Part shown: in pieces, positions 1 to 12,550 of the stretch
Layout: each line of letters starts with the position of its first letter
Position numbering within the stretch: the first letter of the stretch is position 1
Source: Erigeron canadensis
Lineage: Eukaryota; Streptophyta; Magnoliopsida; Asterales; Asteraceae
NCBI RefSeq assembly: GCF_010389155.1
Contig: NC_057763.1
Coordinates: 7,006,649-7,070,648, forward strand
Length of the DNA stretch: 64,000 nt
Reading direction: 5' to 3'
Notes under the pieces: generated by a model
What the model saw: the letters and a program-made list of their open reading frames with translations, nothing else
Database searches by the model: none
Told to the model about the DNA's origin: nothing
Made by a program: the position numbers and the translations under genes

Positions 1-32
1 GTTTTGTTAACATCAATTATTGTTGATTTCAG

Positions 33-113
33 GGATCTTTAGACTCTTCTAAGGCGGAGCTTTATGTCAAGAATCTACAAATGTCAGGAAGATACCTTCG
101 TGATGTTTGGTAA
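33..113 (+). CDS. CPR: NADPH-cytochrome P450 reductase, last exon (partial)
   Basis: Twenty-six codons and a TAA stop follow a splice acceptor (pyrimidine-rich tract, then TTTCAG ending at position 32). The peptide ends GRYLRDVW, the near-invariant C-terminus of plant NADPH-cytochrome P450 reductases; the terminal Trp stacks on the flavin and controls NADPH access. It is preceded by SLDSSKAELYVKNLQMS, which also fits the family. The enzyme is an ER-anchored FMN/FAD protein that passes electrons from NADPH to microsomal P450s. Only the end of the NADPH-binding domain is here; the rest lies left of the window. Recognition rests on the short C-terminal motif, but that motif is very characteristic. 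Confidence 0.85.
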   Translation, partial: GSLDSSKAELYVKNLQMSGRYLRDVW

Positions 114-885
114 TCCCTTGAAGACAACCGATAAAAAACGTGGAAAAAAACAAAAACAAGAAAAGATAAATAAATTAGATTTTGTTGAGGATATCTACTT
201 GAAATTAAACAAGTTGGTGATAAAATATATTTTGATCTCTCATTTTACATTTACAGTGATTCGAATTCTTTTACTACATAATTTTTTGGTTCTTGTAATT
301 TTTAAAGCTATAATACACAGCTATGTATTTCCATTAATGTATTTATTAACTACTTGCCACATCGTTGCATGCCATCTTTACCAAGTTTAGAGTCCATAGT
401 TTTGAAGCAATTCGTTTGGCCGGCACTATTAAAAGAACATTATGTGGCATAATTCATAAATGATCAGTATCAAACTATCAATATTAATTTTAAAAAATAC
501 CCTACGAATGGTCCCTTTGTGGGGTTAAATTGTGCAACCTATCTATCTTTCCATTTGGACGTAGAAACATCTGTTATTGGACATGTACATATACACAGTT
601 GTACTTTGTACACATCAACAACAGACAGAAAGAAAGTACACCTAAATACCCTTTTAGTCTAAGTTAATAAAATTACAAAAGTTCTCACCAACTTAACCTT
701 TACACTCTATTCTTGAGTAGTTAATTTTTACATGGAAATAAAAGGAAAAGATAGATAAATTAAGGTTTTTGGTATTTTTGAGATTTTTAACCAAAAGAAA
801 AGAATGGAAAAGAAAAGGAAATTTAAGAAATTTTGGCTAAAAACTTTCCGCTCAAATTGGCCAGAAAGAGAAAAAAACCAACCTA
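114..885. other. P450 reductase 3' flank, no gene seen
   Basis: AT-rich sequence that should contain the 3' UTR and poly(A) site of the reductase gene. No coding signal, RNA gene or repeat is recognised. An open frame at 64-390 overlaps the true last exon out of frame and is spurious. Confidence 0.5.
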
Positions 886-997
886 CAGTCAAACCTCTGT
901 AAATTAATACTCGATAAATTAATACCTCGATAAAATTAATAATTTGTCCAGACCCAACTTAATAGAACTAATGGAAATCAACACTCGATAAATTAAT

Positions 998-1284
998 TGT
1001 AATGTATGCAAATTGTGTAGTGAACCTTTATGAGAAATAATGGAATGTAGGTATTTGAAGGAATGTAGGTATTAGAACTACTATTAATTATGGTGCAAAA
1101 GGTTAAGTTTTATTCCATGTGGGGGGTTTATATAAGCATATAAATTGCACTTAAACCCCCTCTCATAATTACAAATAAGTACATGGCTAATTACATGATA
1201 AACCCTTATCTAAAACATAATAGACTCAAAGGACAACATAATTACTTAATTACAAAACGTGCACTACAAAATATAAAGCTAACA
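998..1284 (-). repeat. Left LTR (3' LTR in element polarity)
   Basis: 287 bp from TGTAATGTATGC to AAAGCTAACA, aligned without gaps to the right LTR with three substitutions (G/C, A/G and A/G). The target duplication TTAAT is directly outside. Confidence 0.95.
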
Positions 1285-1297
1285 ATCTCCCCCTTAG
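1285..1297 (-). other. Polypurine tract of the Sirevirus
   Basis: On minus the bases next to the left LTR read CTAAGGGGGAGAT, a canonical Copia PPT that primes plus-strand DNA synthesis. It fixes the element polarity as minus. Confidence 0.85.
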
Positions 1298-1314
1298 TGC
1301 CGTTTTGTGATTGA

Positions 1315-3060
1315 TCACTGGTGGGCTTTCTTCTTTTTCCTTTGACGTCTATTTCTTTTCTTCGTTGAAGATTCTGGCTTGTCTTTGAAAAAGGTTTGTG
1401 GCTTGAATGCTCTTTTCTCATATTGGCTCTTGGCTTCCTTCCAGTACTTTCTTGGTATGAAATGATATCTTGGATCAGCAGGCCGGTTGGGTGGTTCAAT
1501 GATGTTGTCGGCGAAGTTGACAGGAGGCATGTTGTGCAGACCAGGCTTATTGTTTGGCGAATAAATTACCCAAGACCCTTCAGGTACGTGAATGACGCCT
1601 GTTTGTTCATTTGGAAGCCTTGCTGCAATGATGGTTCTCGATCTTTCTCTATGTTCAAGCCTTGATTTGAACCTTTTAATCACCTTCAATAATCTTCACT
1701 TTTCTTTGTCCGACTCTTCAAATTCTTGTAGACTTTCAATGACTCTTAAGCATTGTCTGAGTGTACCATCAGAATACTTGCATAGCTCGTCGAGTCGGAT
1801 GAATATCTTATGCCCCTGATCACTGATGAATACAACTCCTCTTGGATTATCAAATACAACCCCGATATGAAAATTATCAAGATTTATGCCCCTTATTCTT
1901 TGGATGGGAATGGTGAGGTTCACTTTCTTCCTTCTCTTTTCGATGCCCAATTGGAAGTCTCTTTGGGTTTGACTGAGTATAAGACTATCCATATATCTCT
2001 TTATTGCATAATAGGCCTCTTGATTCTCTGGATCCGGCTGGAGAAGCTTTCGGGCGAAGTGATGGAGAAGAAAGATGAGATCTTCAGCAGACAGTAAATT
2101 GAAGCGAGCTTCTGTAATCACATACTTCCGACCATCTTCCCTTTTAACAATCAACCAAATTAGCCCAGGTGGTCTAGCAAATCCCGGTTCGCGCCATTCT
2201 TTGAAATGAATGCTATCCACATCAACAATCTTCAGTTTAAACTGTTTCTTCCATTCTTTGTTCACCTTTTTGCTTTTGGCCTCAATCAAGTCTTTTAAGT
2301 ATTTGGCACGTTGATTCTCAAGATCATAAGCTCTTCTAGCTCTTAATTCATCAATATCGATCTTTTTGAGTTCATCTTGACTTGAGAAGATTTGTGAGGC
2401 CTTTTCTTCCAAGAATCTTGTCAGGCGGAATAATTGAGAAGGGATTGCAAGATAATCTATTCTGCTTCTTTCATTGGGTTTAAATCCACCTTCATTGATT
2501 TGAACAAGGGGAGCAGCGGTGATGTTTTGAAAACGCGGATGGTTGAGATGGTGAATGAGTTGGTAAAGGTTTAAGTGACTGAGATTTAGATTTGGTTGAG
2601 GAACAGAGGCATAATTGTGAAAGCTGGGGGGAGGAAGATCATCATTATCCGAAGAGTCATTATCATCATTAGGATCAACATCGTTGCCATCGATAAAAGG
2701 ATCATCAAATTCTTCATTTTCATTTACATTATCCACCATCACTGATTGAGCATCATCTTTTACAGCTGAGCCAAGTATAATCTCCGTATCAGCACTTGCT
2801 CCGATAGCTGATTCAACAACATTCACAACCTCAGTGTTATCAATAACTTCATCATCATGGGGGGCATCTCTTGTTTGTGCTTCATCTCCACCAACTTCAT
2901 TGCTTCCAATAATATCTTTTTCAGCACTTGCCCTTACTTCAGTCGTCGCATCTTCTCTGTTCTCCCCCTCGTGTTGATCCTGATCATCAGGGTCATCACG
3001 TCTATGATGGACGACTGCAGCTACTTTGCAAGAATCTTCTAATTCAGCAATTCGTTTCAT
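1315..3060 (-). pseudogene. Sirevirus extra 3' ORF, C-terminal half, with one stop
   Basis: An open frame of 454 codons (3060-1696) continues in the same frame after one TGA (1696-1698) for 127 more codons to 1315, ending about 20 bp before the polypurine tract. The first ~75 residues are a second copy of the end of the plus-strand ORF at 12912-15662. Then come an acidic Asp/Asn-rich stretch (FDDPFIDGNDVDPNDDND), a helical Lys/Glu-rich region (DELKKIDIDELRARRAYDLE), a mixed globular-looking domain and a basic tail (KKRNRRQRKKKK). No enzyme motif is visible. In Sireviruses an ORF here is called env-like, but I see no transmembrane segment or signal peptide. Function unknown. Its true start lies across the inversion junction. 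Confidence 0.75.
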
Positions 3061-3115
3061 TGATGCCTCAAGTTGAGTGTCAGCAAGGAACCTTTCTTGT
3101 TCGGCTTGTTGTTTT
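2840..3115 (-). repeat. Inversion-breakpoint inverted repeat, left copy
   Basis: 276 bp that match 15371-15646 in reverse orientation with no gaps and 8 mismatches (2.9%). The segment encodes the QQAEQEKF-to-DDEVID part of the 3' ORF. Both copies end where the interior changes polarity. Confidence 0.9.
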
Positions 3116-3633
3116 CGCCTTGAAAACCGGTTTTCCTACTTTCATTGTAGAAAACCGGCATTTGTACTTCCTTTGTAGACTGTTATAATACCTGGTTTAT
3201 TCCAAAACCGGTATTTGTTCATCTTATCATCAATTTGCTTACCCGTTATAATCTTCAAGGTTTTTCCCGAAAACCGGTTTTAGTGCATACTTCACTAAAT
3301 ACCGGTATTTGTTAAGGATTGCTGTGTGGTTGTGTTTGAATGCTTTAATACCTGGTTTCCACCAAAACCGGTATTTGTTCTTCTCTTGAACATTTCTTAA
3401 AGCTGAATTTCTGCTCTTCTCTTCAACTGAAAACCGGTTTTTGTTCTTCCAAAGCGAAAACCGGTATTAGTTTTTCTATTGTGAAATATCGATTTCTGTT
3501 TGATAGTGACTGTGTGGTTGTTGTTGAAATACCTGATTTACATCAAAACCGGTATTTGCTCTGTAATTCATTGCTTTTGTGAAAACGTTACTCTGCTCGT
3601 CTGCAATCCCCAAAACCGGTTTTTGTGTTAACA
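3116..3633 (+). repeat. Leader with about ten ACCGGT-type palindromic motifs
   Basis: Ten copies of AAAACCGGTTTT / AATACCGGTATT-like motifs lie in about 500 bp upstream of gag, several inside a longer unit of the form AATACCTGGTTT-N5-AAAACCGGTATTTG. The same unit, read on minus, fills 15660-15845 next to the primer binding site, so the leader was cut in two by the inversion. Related motifs recur at 11540-11960. Confidence 0.8.
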
Positions 3634-6600
3634 ATGACTAGTTTGGATTCTTTGATCATCGGTTCTGAGACTCGTCCACCGGTATTGTACCGTGACTGCT
3701 ACCCACAATGGAGAAATCGATTTATGAACTGGGTCTCTAAACAACCTCTCGGAGCTCAAGTAAAGGACTCATACAAGAATGGGCCTGCTGAACACACTAA
3801 TCCTGTCACCAAGGAACCTCTACCGCCAGAGAGCTGGAGCGCTTCTCAGAAAAACCGCTCTCAAGCTGATGACTTTGCTGTGTCCTATCTCTACCATGCG
3901 CTTCCTAATGAAATCTATCGAAATGTTGACTCCTATGTCACTGGTAAAGAGATTTGGGATGAGCTAGAAAAACAATTTCAAGGTTCAGAGGTCTCCACTG
4001 CCATTCGTCTGTCATTTGTTCTTGACTTGTACGGAACTTTTAAGCAAGAAAAAGGTGAATCTCTTGAAAGTGCCTATGACCGTTTCTGCAATGTCATCAA
4101 TGATCTAAGAAAGGAAAAAGTCAAGAAAACACAAATGGAACTAAATATCAAGTTCATCAGAAGCCTAGAAGACGTTTGACAAACTTTTGGTACTCAGATC
4201 AACACCCAGTCAGATTTTCACAAACTTGATATCCACAGTTTGTATGAAAAGTTAAAGTTGAATGCAAGACAAGTGATGAAGCAACAACAATCAAAGGCTC
4301 CTGAGATTTCTAGCACAGACCACTTGCTTTAATTGCAGAAAGAAAGTCTTATTGTTCCACCAACGTTTCCATTGATGAAAAACACTCTGATGAAGAACCA
4401 TTTGTTGACAGTGATCCAGATTTGGATGATACTGAGAAACAAATGTCTCGTGATTTGGCATACTTCACACAATCTTTCAAACGCAAGTACTTCAAACGCC
4501 GACCAACAAACAATCAACTCCGCACTTCATCTGTATCTTCATATGCTAGAAGTACCAATGCTCCAAAGTTTGAATCCAACGACAACTCTGCTCATATCAA
4601 CAACAAGAAGATTGAGAATCCAAGAAAATATGAGAAGAAGGTTTCTGATTCAAAGCTCGAGTCAAAGAAATGCTATAACTGCGGTGCTTCTGGTCACTTT
4701 GCCATTCACTGTCCAAAGCCCACTCTGAAGAACAAAGAATATTATCAGAATAAGCTGATGCTTGTGAAACAACAAGAGTGTGGTATGGCTCTCCTTGCAG
4801 AAAATGAACAATGACTCCATTTGACTGATGAAGAGACCGAAGAGTTGAAGGCGAATGTCTGCTTCATGACAAAGATTAAAAAGTCCAAGGCTCTTGATGA
4901 AGGATCTGTCAGCTCAGAGACAGAGGATGACGAGGTAAATTCTAATCTCCATTCTGATATTCCTCTCTTTGAAATCTCTCGTCTACTATCTGAATGTGAT
5001 AAAACTGTTGCTCAGAACAACTCTTTAACATTAGACATCTCTTTGTTAAATGAAGTTTTGATTGAAAAAGACAATCTTTTAAAGGATTTTCAACTTCAAC
5101 TTGAAAAACTTCAAACGGATTTCGATGTTCTTCAGAAAACAAAAGACTCAGTTTCTTTCACTCCTTCTTCTGAATTACTTCTTGAAAAACAAAACTTTGA
5201 ATTAAAAGTTCATGAGCTCACTCAAACGGTTAAAGAAGCACGAATTGCCAAATCTAATGAGTCTTTCCGTGCTAACGCATTGTCTGAGGATTTGGTTATC
5301 TTGCAACAAAGACTTCTCGAAACCAAACCTACACTCAAAGAGTTTGAAGATAAAATTTCTGATTTAAATTATGCTTGTAGTATCAAAGACTCTTTAAACC
5401 AAAAACTTGAAAGTAAAATCAATGAATTAAACGAACAAATCAAATTTTACCAAGTCAAGGTTTACAAACTTGATCAGTCAAATAAGCAAATTTTTCTACA
5501 TAAATCTAGAGATTTTGATTCTAACTTCATTCAAGGATTGGGTTTCGAGAAACCCAAAAATCTTCTCACAGGCAGAACTGAAGTCCCCTCACTATACAAT
5601 GCTAATCTTATGAGATATGGCCTAACCATTCAATATGTTCGACCAAGTTATGGTGATTTTGAGACTGATGAGCATCTATCCAAAGGTTGTAGAATTAACT
5701 TGAATTATGATCAAATCAATGATTCTATCGATCTTTTCAATTCCCCACTTCATTCTAAAAACTTTCGAAAATCTATCATCATTGAGGAAATAGATGAAAA
5801 GTCTGAGGATAATAAAGTTGCTATCATTCGAGTAATTAAACACCCAAGGTCGACATTTCTGTTCCTAAACCAGCTCCAACAAGACCTTATATTCCTCAAG
5901 TAGTTTTAGAAAACCAAGTGGCCGATTTGAAACAAACCATTTTGGAACTACAACGTGTGATAGATGCTCTGGTGTCTCAAGGTCATTGTAACTCCAGAAT
6001 GCATGACAATCCTCCTACCTATTCTAATAATTCTTCTGACTGTACTGATCCTAATTGCCCTGTTTGTGATGTGCTGAAAACCTCTTCTACTTTCTCTTCT
6101 ACAATCAAATCTGTTTGTGAACTGGTTGATGTAACTTTAGCAACTGATAGTGATTCTGATCCTCTGTCTGATGTGGATAGTCCCACAACATCTCGAAGTG
6201 TATCCATCCAAACTGACCATGATGAGATCAATGACCCATTTTCAGATGTTGGTAACCTCATTGAGACTCGTAGCATTGCCATCCAAACTGACAATGACAA
6301 TGACTACAATGAATTCTACAGTGAGACCATTGATCCTTTGGTTGAGTTTGAGTCTGATAAGACGGTCAATCAAACTGCTTCATTTGATCATTTCTTTTCA
6401 AATAATGATGAATCAGTCAAGTTTTCTGATGAAACTCAAGCCTATTTCAGTGAACTTGATACCTTAACAAAGAAATTTGAAAATGAAAGAGATACACGAT
6501 TGACATTGCTTTTAGATTTCAACAAACTTAAATTGGAAATGGAGTATAAAAACATTATACTCCAAGCTTTTGTTAACAATAACTTTGAAAAAGCTCTCAG

Positions 6601-7576
6601 TTTGCTCAAAACATGCAACTTTCCAATAAAGCAAAATGTTGTAACTACACCAATGTCTTCAAGTTCTTCAAACTCAACCAAAGCTTCTCCTTCCCATTTT
6701 ATACCAATAATCACAACCACTAACAAGTTCTGTCCTTCTACCTCTGCTATCGCCACAGTAAACTTGGAATCAACATCTGTGAATAAATCTGTCAAAATGG
6801 ATTGTTCGACCTTACCAAATCTGAATAACTTTCTTGAGGAAGATCTTGTTTTCGATCCAGTTTTTGAAAAACATTTTGAACAAACAAAAGAAAAGGTTCA
6901 TCCTTCCAAACAAGATCAACCTTCTGTCTCAAAAACAAAGCAATCTTCTATTTCAAAACAAGGTACACAGAAATATCGGAAAGTTTTTCAAAAGAAAGAA
7001 GTTTCTTCAACTGGTAAAACTTCAAAACCAAAGAACAACAATTCTCCTTCTGTTGTTAAAGATTCCAAGTTTGTTAGACCTTCCACTAAGACCACTCTAA
7101 AGTCTCCATTACATAGTTCACCTCTGAAAGGCAAGAATTTCTCTCATCAAAGACCTAAGGCTCCACTTGATCATTCGGCCTCCACCCAACCTAAGTATCA
7201 TAAGTACTCTAGCTTCTCTAAGGAATCATTTGTCATCCCTAAATGCACTTTGACAGTTGTTAGAAATGAGACCTTAGGATCTGCTAGATACCATGATCAA
7301 TATGGTTGGTTTTCAACTACTTCGAAGAAACCCATTAGAAAAACACCTGTAGCTACTTCACCTAAGAAAACCCCTACTAATAACAAACATTTTCATGTTT
7401 CAGGTGACTTGCGCCTAGACAATTTGAGTAGGTGGCTTCCTAAGGATAGATTTTTGCATGCTACTAGGACTGTCAAGACTAATGGGAAAACCACCTCTGT
7501 GAAACAAGAATGGATCGCTCGTGGACCTTCTGTATCTAGTTCTAGATCTGATAGGACTAGTTTTTCGAAACTTTAA
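3634..7576 (+). pseudogene. gag: Sirevirus gag with zinc knuckle and coiled-coil extension, broken
   Basis: Capsid-like N-terminus from ATG 3634 (start of the UBN2-type Gag: YPQWRNRFMNWV, later LYHALPNEIYRNVDSYVTGKEIWD). A TGA at 4177 and a TAA at 4330 interrupt it, and the frame shifts before about 4420. A CCHC zinc knuckle, CYNCGASGHFAIHC, is encoded at about 4671-4712. Another TGA follows at 4812, then a long heptad-rich coiled coil (about 4950-5500), a frameshift near 5845 and a Ser/Lys-rich tail to TAA 7574-7576. Gag would package RNA and build the particle; the large coiled-coil addition is typical of Sireviruses. Intact, it would be about 1,300 residues. At least three stops and two frameshifts make it inactive. 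Confidence 0.85.
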
Positions 7577-7666
7577 GTAATTTGGATGACTGTAATTTAT
7601 CTTTTATGTTTGAACTTGTCTGTGTGATGTTTCCTTTATTTTCAATAAATGTACTTTTATGCTTAA

Positions 7667-10600
7667 GTGCTTTATCTTCTCTTGTTTGTGGGTGCTTGCT
7701 TTTATTCTGCAATTTATCTCGTGATTCTTTTCTTTCTTAATAAATGCTCTACATGTGCTTCCCTAACCCTCATGGACCCAATTTCCCATGGGTACCTAAA
7801 ACCATATTCTCCAACCGTTCAGGAATACTTTATATGTGTTTGGTACGTTGATTCCGGATGTTCGAGGCACATGACTGGCAACCGATCTATTTTAAGGAAC
7901 TTTGTTGAGAAATTTTTGGGAACCGTTCGATTTGGTAATGATAACATTGCTCCTATTCTTGGGTATGGAGATATTGTTCAAAATGGGATTACAATCAAAC
8001 ATGTTTCTTATGTTGAAGGACTTGGACATAACTTGTTTAGTGTTGGTCAATTCTGTGATAATGATCTTCAAGTTCTCTTCCGTCGATATGAATGTAAAGT
8101 TCAAACGGAAGACGGTGTTGATATTCTTACCGGAACCCGTGATGACAACTTGTTCACTATTGATCTCAACTCACTTCCCACTCCTTCATCTGAAATATGT
8201 CTTGTGTCCAAAGCTTCTGTTCAACAAACCTGGTTATGGCACCGTCGTTTATCTCATCTCAATTTTCACACCATTAATGTTCTTGCAATTAACCAATTGG
8301 TTGATGGTCTTCCTGATGCTAAGTTTGAGACAAACACAGTTTGTTCCGCCTGTGCCATTGGTAAGATGAAGAAAGCGTCGCATCTACCAAAGAAACACCT
8401 AAGTACTGACGCCCCATTACATCTTCTTCATATGGATCTGTGTGGCCCGATGCGTATTCAGAGCATTCATGCAAAACGGTACATTTTTGTCATTGTCGAT
8501 GATTATTCTCGTTATACTTGGGTTTTCTTCCTTCGAGAAAAGAGTGAAACTCCTCAAGTTATCATCGATTTCATCAAAAAGACTCAAGTCAACATCCAAT
8601 CAACCATGAGAATCATCCGTTCTGACAATGGTACTGAATTTAAGAATGCCACTCTTGAAGCTTACTGTTCCTCCGTTGGCATTTCTCATCAGTTTTCTGC
8701 CACCAGAACTCCACAACAAAACGGGGTTGTTGAACGACGTAATCGGACTCTTGTCGAAGCTGCACGTACTATGCTTGCTTACTCTAAGTTACCACAAAAC
8801 CTATGGGCTGAAGCAATCGCTACTGCGTGTTTTACACAAAATCGCTCAATCATCAACAAGCGATTCGACAAAACTCCGTACGAGGTGATCAACAAAAGGA
8901 AGCCCAACGTGAACTTTCTGCATATTTTTGGCCGTGTTTGCTACGTTTTGAATGATCGTGAAAATATTTGTAAATTTGAACCCAAAGGGAACGAGGCCTA
9001 CTTCATTGGGTACTCAAAAGAATCCATTGCATATCGTGTCTACTTTCGTCAAACAAAATATATCATGGAGAGCATGAATGTCAAGTTTGATGAACTATCT
9101 GATATGGTTCTTGAACAACATGGTTCTGACTCTTCACTCAACTGTCCATCAAATTCCGCATCTTCCACTCCATCTGTTACTCATAGGTCTTTTCCGACTC
9201 TTACACCTGCTGAGTTAGACATTGTGTTTGATGAATTTTATCACGATCATTCTCCAAGTCAGCCAACAAATTTGGTCTCTCCTGAAAATTCATCTTCAAC
9301 CTCATCTCAGTCAGACTCTTCCAGCTTCCATCAGCATAATTCATCAACATCTTCATCCTCTGAATTATCTTCTCCATCTTCGCCTGACTTTCCTTCTGGA
9401 TCTCCTGCCCCAAAGAGTTCATTTCAAGATTCCTCCCAACGAAGTTCCTCCAGCAATTCTCATCATCCCTCTGGCAATAACACTGATCCTGATGCTGCTT
9501 ATGTCCTTCCGACTGAACCTTCTTTTGAACAAATTGTTGATCAACATTCTGCAGGATTTCTGAATCCGGATGAAAATAATGAACCTGCTTCTCTTCATCC
9601 TCACTCTGGTAAATGGTCCCGCTCTATGCTTCCACGTCCTCCATCTCAAATCATTGGGGACCCAAATGCCAAAATGACAACTCGCTCAGCTTCCGCCAAC
9701 GAATGTTTATTCGTCAATTTTCTAAGCATTGTAGAACCAAAATCTGTTAACGAAGCTCTGAAAGACCCTAACTGGGTTCGTGCAATGCAAGAAGAATTAA
9801 CACAATTCAATCGTCTGGAGGTATGGAAACTTGTTCCCAATCCGAATGTCAACAAAGCTCCAATTCCTACAAAATGGATTTTCAAGAACAAGAAGGATGA
9901 AAACGGCATTGTTGTCCGGAATAAGGCTAGATTGGTTGCTAAAGGTTATTCTCAACAAGACGGTATTGACTACGATGAAACCTTTGCTCCCGTTGCTCGA
10001 ATAGAAGCCATTCGCATTTTTCTTGCTTACGCGGCATTCAAGAACTTCACTGACTACCAAATGGATGTCAAGTCAGCTTTTCTTAATGGAGTTCTCAAAG
10101 AAGAAGTGTTTGTCGGTCAACCAGAAGGTTTCGTGGATCCCAAACACCCGAATCATGTCTACCGACTAGATAAGGCATTATATGGTCTCAAACAAGCTCC
10201 ACGTGCCTGGTATGATGCTCTATCTACCTATCTTCTGAGGTATGGCTTCACAAAAGGTACAATCGACACAACCTTGTTCATCAAATGACAAGGAAGTGAC
10301 ATCATTCTCATTCAAATTTATGTTGATGACATCATCTTCGGGTCTACCAACCCCAAATATTGCAAAAACTTTTCTGCCCTTATGGTTGACAAATTTGAAA
10401 TGAGCATGATGGGGGAGTTAAACTTTTTCTTGGGTTTACAAGTAAAACAACTTTCAAATGGGATTTTTATTTGTCAAAACAAATACATTCAGGATATGTT
10501 GAAAACGTTTGAAATGCTTAATTGTCAACCAATTGGTACACCAATGGAAGCCAGAACTAAAATTCATGCTGACCCCAATGGTAAATCCTTTGACCAAAAA

Positions 10601-11266
10601 CTGTATCGAAGCATGATTGGCTCATTAATGTATCTAACTGCCAGCCGTCCCGATATTATGTTCTCCACTTGCATGTGTGCAAGATTCCAAGCAGACCCTA
10701 AGGATAGTCATGCTCAGGCTGTAAAGTGCATCTTTCGGTATCTTAAGGGCACCATGAATCTTGGTTTATGGTATCCAAAAGATACCGGATTTGAACTAAC
10801 AGCTTACTCAGATGCAGATCATGCAGGTTGCAAACTTGATAGGAAAAGCACTTCTGGTAGTGTACAGTTCTTGGGAGATAAACTGGTCGGATGGTCTTCC
10901 AAGAAACAAAATTGTGTTTCCACTTCAACTGCAGAGGCGGAGTACGTCGCAGCTGCTAGTTGTTGTTCACAAGTTCTGTGGATGAAAACACAACTATCTG
11001 ACTTTGGCTTCAACTATGATCGGATTCCCATATACTGTGATTCCAAAAGTGCTATTGCTATTTCATGCAATCCAGTTCAACATAGCCGGACGAAGCATAT
11101 CGATGTGAGGTATCACTTTATCAAGGATCATGTAGAGAAAGGTAACATCGAACTATATTTTGTCCCGACTGACTACCAGCTTGCTGACCTCTTCACTAAA
11201 CCTTTGGACGAACAAAGGTTTAATCTATTGAAAACCAAGCTGGGTATGTTGAACTTAGATACTTAA
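7667..11266 (+). pseudogene. pol: Copia pol polyprotein: PR, INT, RT, RNase H; one internal stop
   Basis: Domains in Copia order. Aspartic protease: [13 protein letters not shown] near 7840-7880. GAG-pre-integrase zinc region: [10 protein letters not shown] ... CSACAIGK. Integrase core with the three acidic positions in [15 protein letters not shown] and [12 protein letters not shown]. Reverse transcriptase: [37 protein letters not shown] and the YVDDIIFGS active site (around 10320). RNase H: AYSDADHAGC ... STAEAEYVAAA ... CDSKSAI, ending LADLFTKPL. The frame is open from 7667 but for one TGA at 10286-10288, just before YVDD, so RT is truncated before its catalytic aspartates. A low-complexity Ser/Pro/His-rich linker lies between INT and RT. 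The start is uncertain; a spacer with stops separates it from gag. Confidence 0.92.
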
Positions 11267-11339
11267 CTGCTTCTATGCCGTTCATTCTAAACTTATTTTG
11301 CTTTTCAAACATTTGATGTATGCTTCTATGCTCTTAAGT

Positions 11340-11445
11340 GCAATGTTTGAGGGGGAGAAAAGGGTAGAATGCATGAATTTAGGGGGAGTTAAATATTTTT
11401 CTTTCTTGACTGCATGCTTCTGTCTAGGGGGAGTTTGTGTTCTGT
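11340..11445 (+). repeat. Three PPT-like AGGGGGAG tracts downstream of pol
   Basis: GAGGGGGAGAAAAGGG, TTTAGGGGGAGTTAAAT and CTAGGGGGAGTTTGTG occur within about 100 bp after the pol stop. Multiplied polypurine tracts in this place are a known Sirevirus feature. Confidence 0.75.
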
Positions 11446-11539
11446 GCATAGTTTGTTTTATTTTTCTGTTTACGATCCGCATCTAAACTTTTCCAAAAAA
11501 TCACCATCCGCATCTACAAACTTTTCCTTCAACACCACA

Positions 11540-11960
11540 AAAAAAAAAAAACGGGTTTCATATCAATACCGGATTTCAAACCAATACCGGATTTTGGAAA
11601 ATTGGTAGTCAAATCCGGTATTGACCGCTATAAATACCGGACTTCGGCCCCCAATATAAACTTTCCAAATTTTCTCTAAGTTTTTTCTTTCCTTTACTAA
11701 AATCGGCATTCTCTCAAAAAACCGGCATTCTTACCGGCTTTCCTTCAAACTGTGTACCAAAACTTCTGGAATACCGGCATTTGTTCTACCTTTCTCGAAA
11801 ACCGGCTTTCAGGTATTTCTATGTTTAATAATATTAATACCGGTTTTCAACCCAAAAACCAGTTTTCCCATAATACTGTGCTAATACCGGGTTTCTTTCA
11901 CAGAAACCGGTATTTCCATTTTTAAATGCTTTAATACCGGTTTTCACTTACAAAATCTTG
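11540..11960 (+). repeat. Second ACCGGT/CCGG palindrome-rich block
   Basis: More than ten AATACCGGATTT, AAACCGGCATTC, AATACCGGTTTTC-like motifs in about 420 bp between pol and the 3' ORF, of the same kind as in the leader. An A-run of 13 occurs near 11540. Confidence 0.7.
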
Positions 11961-12550
11961 GAATTTGTAAATTTTCCCTTTCAGGTCTGATTACGTGTCA
12001 TTATCGTGTGCCCTTTCTTGTCTTATCCACATATTCGGGTATCTTATTTCATTTCCATTTTTGTCTTCATGATCAATTGCCATTTATCTGTATTATATAT
12101 CATATTTGAACTGTTTATTTCTGTGTTGTATGTGTATGTTTACCTGCTTGTCATCTGTCATACTTACATAATATGCTTTTACAAAATAAGCAAGTACATG
12201 GATCTCAAGTTTTCACTTGATTTCTTGATGCTTTGCAAAAAACTGGTACTTTTTCCTACCAGTATTAGTTCTTGAAAACACATTTTTTCTATAGGGACAC
12301 TCTGTCCAATTTTTCTCTCGACATTAAATTTTTTTTTATTTTTTTTTTATAACTTTTCATTACAAAACCTTCAATAAACTACACAATTCATAAAACATTA
12401 AATTTTTCTTCAAGAATTTCCATATAAATTTGTGCTCCCTTAATATTTCGCGTTTATGAACAATCTAATGTTCATGAACCTTGGTTGGACTCACAAACAA
12501 CTATTGCTGTATTCTCCTGTGCTTTTACCGACATTTAATTATACTCTGAT

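Noticed and set aside
1242..1689. Short plus- and minus-strand ORFs over the end of the Sirevirus
   Set aside because: Except for the minus frame that continues the 3' ORF after TGA 1696, they are other-frame shadows or overlap the LTR.
12006..12275. 89-residue hydrophobic ORF in the Sirevirus spacer
   Set aside because: T-rich non-coding sequence yields Phe/Ile/Leu-rich frames by chance; nothing suggests translation.
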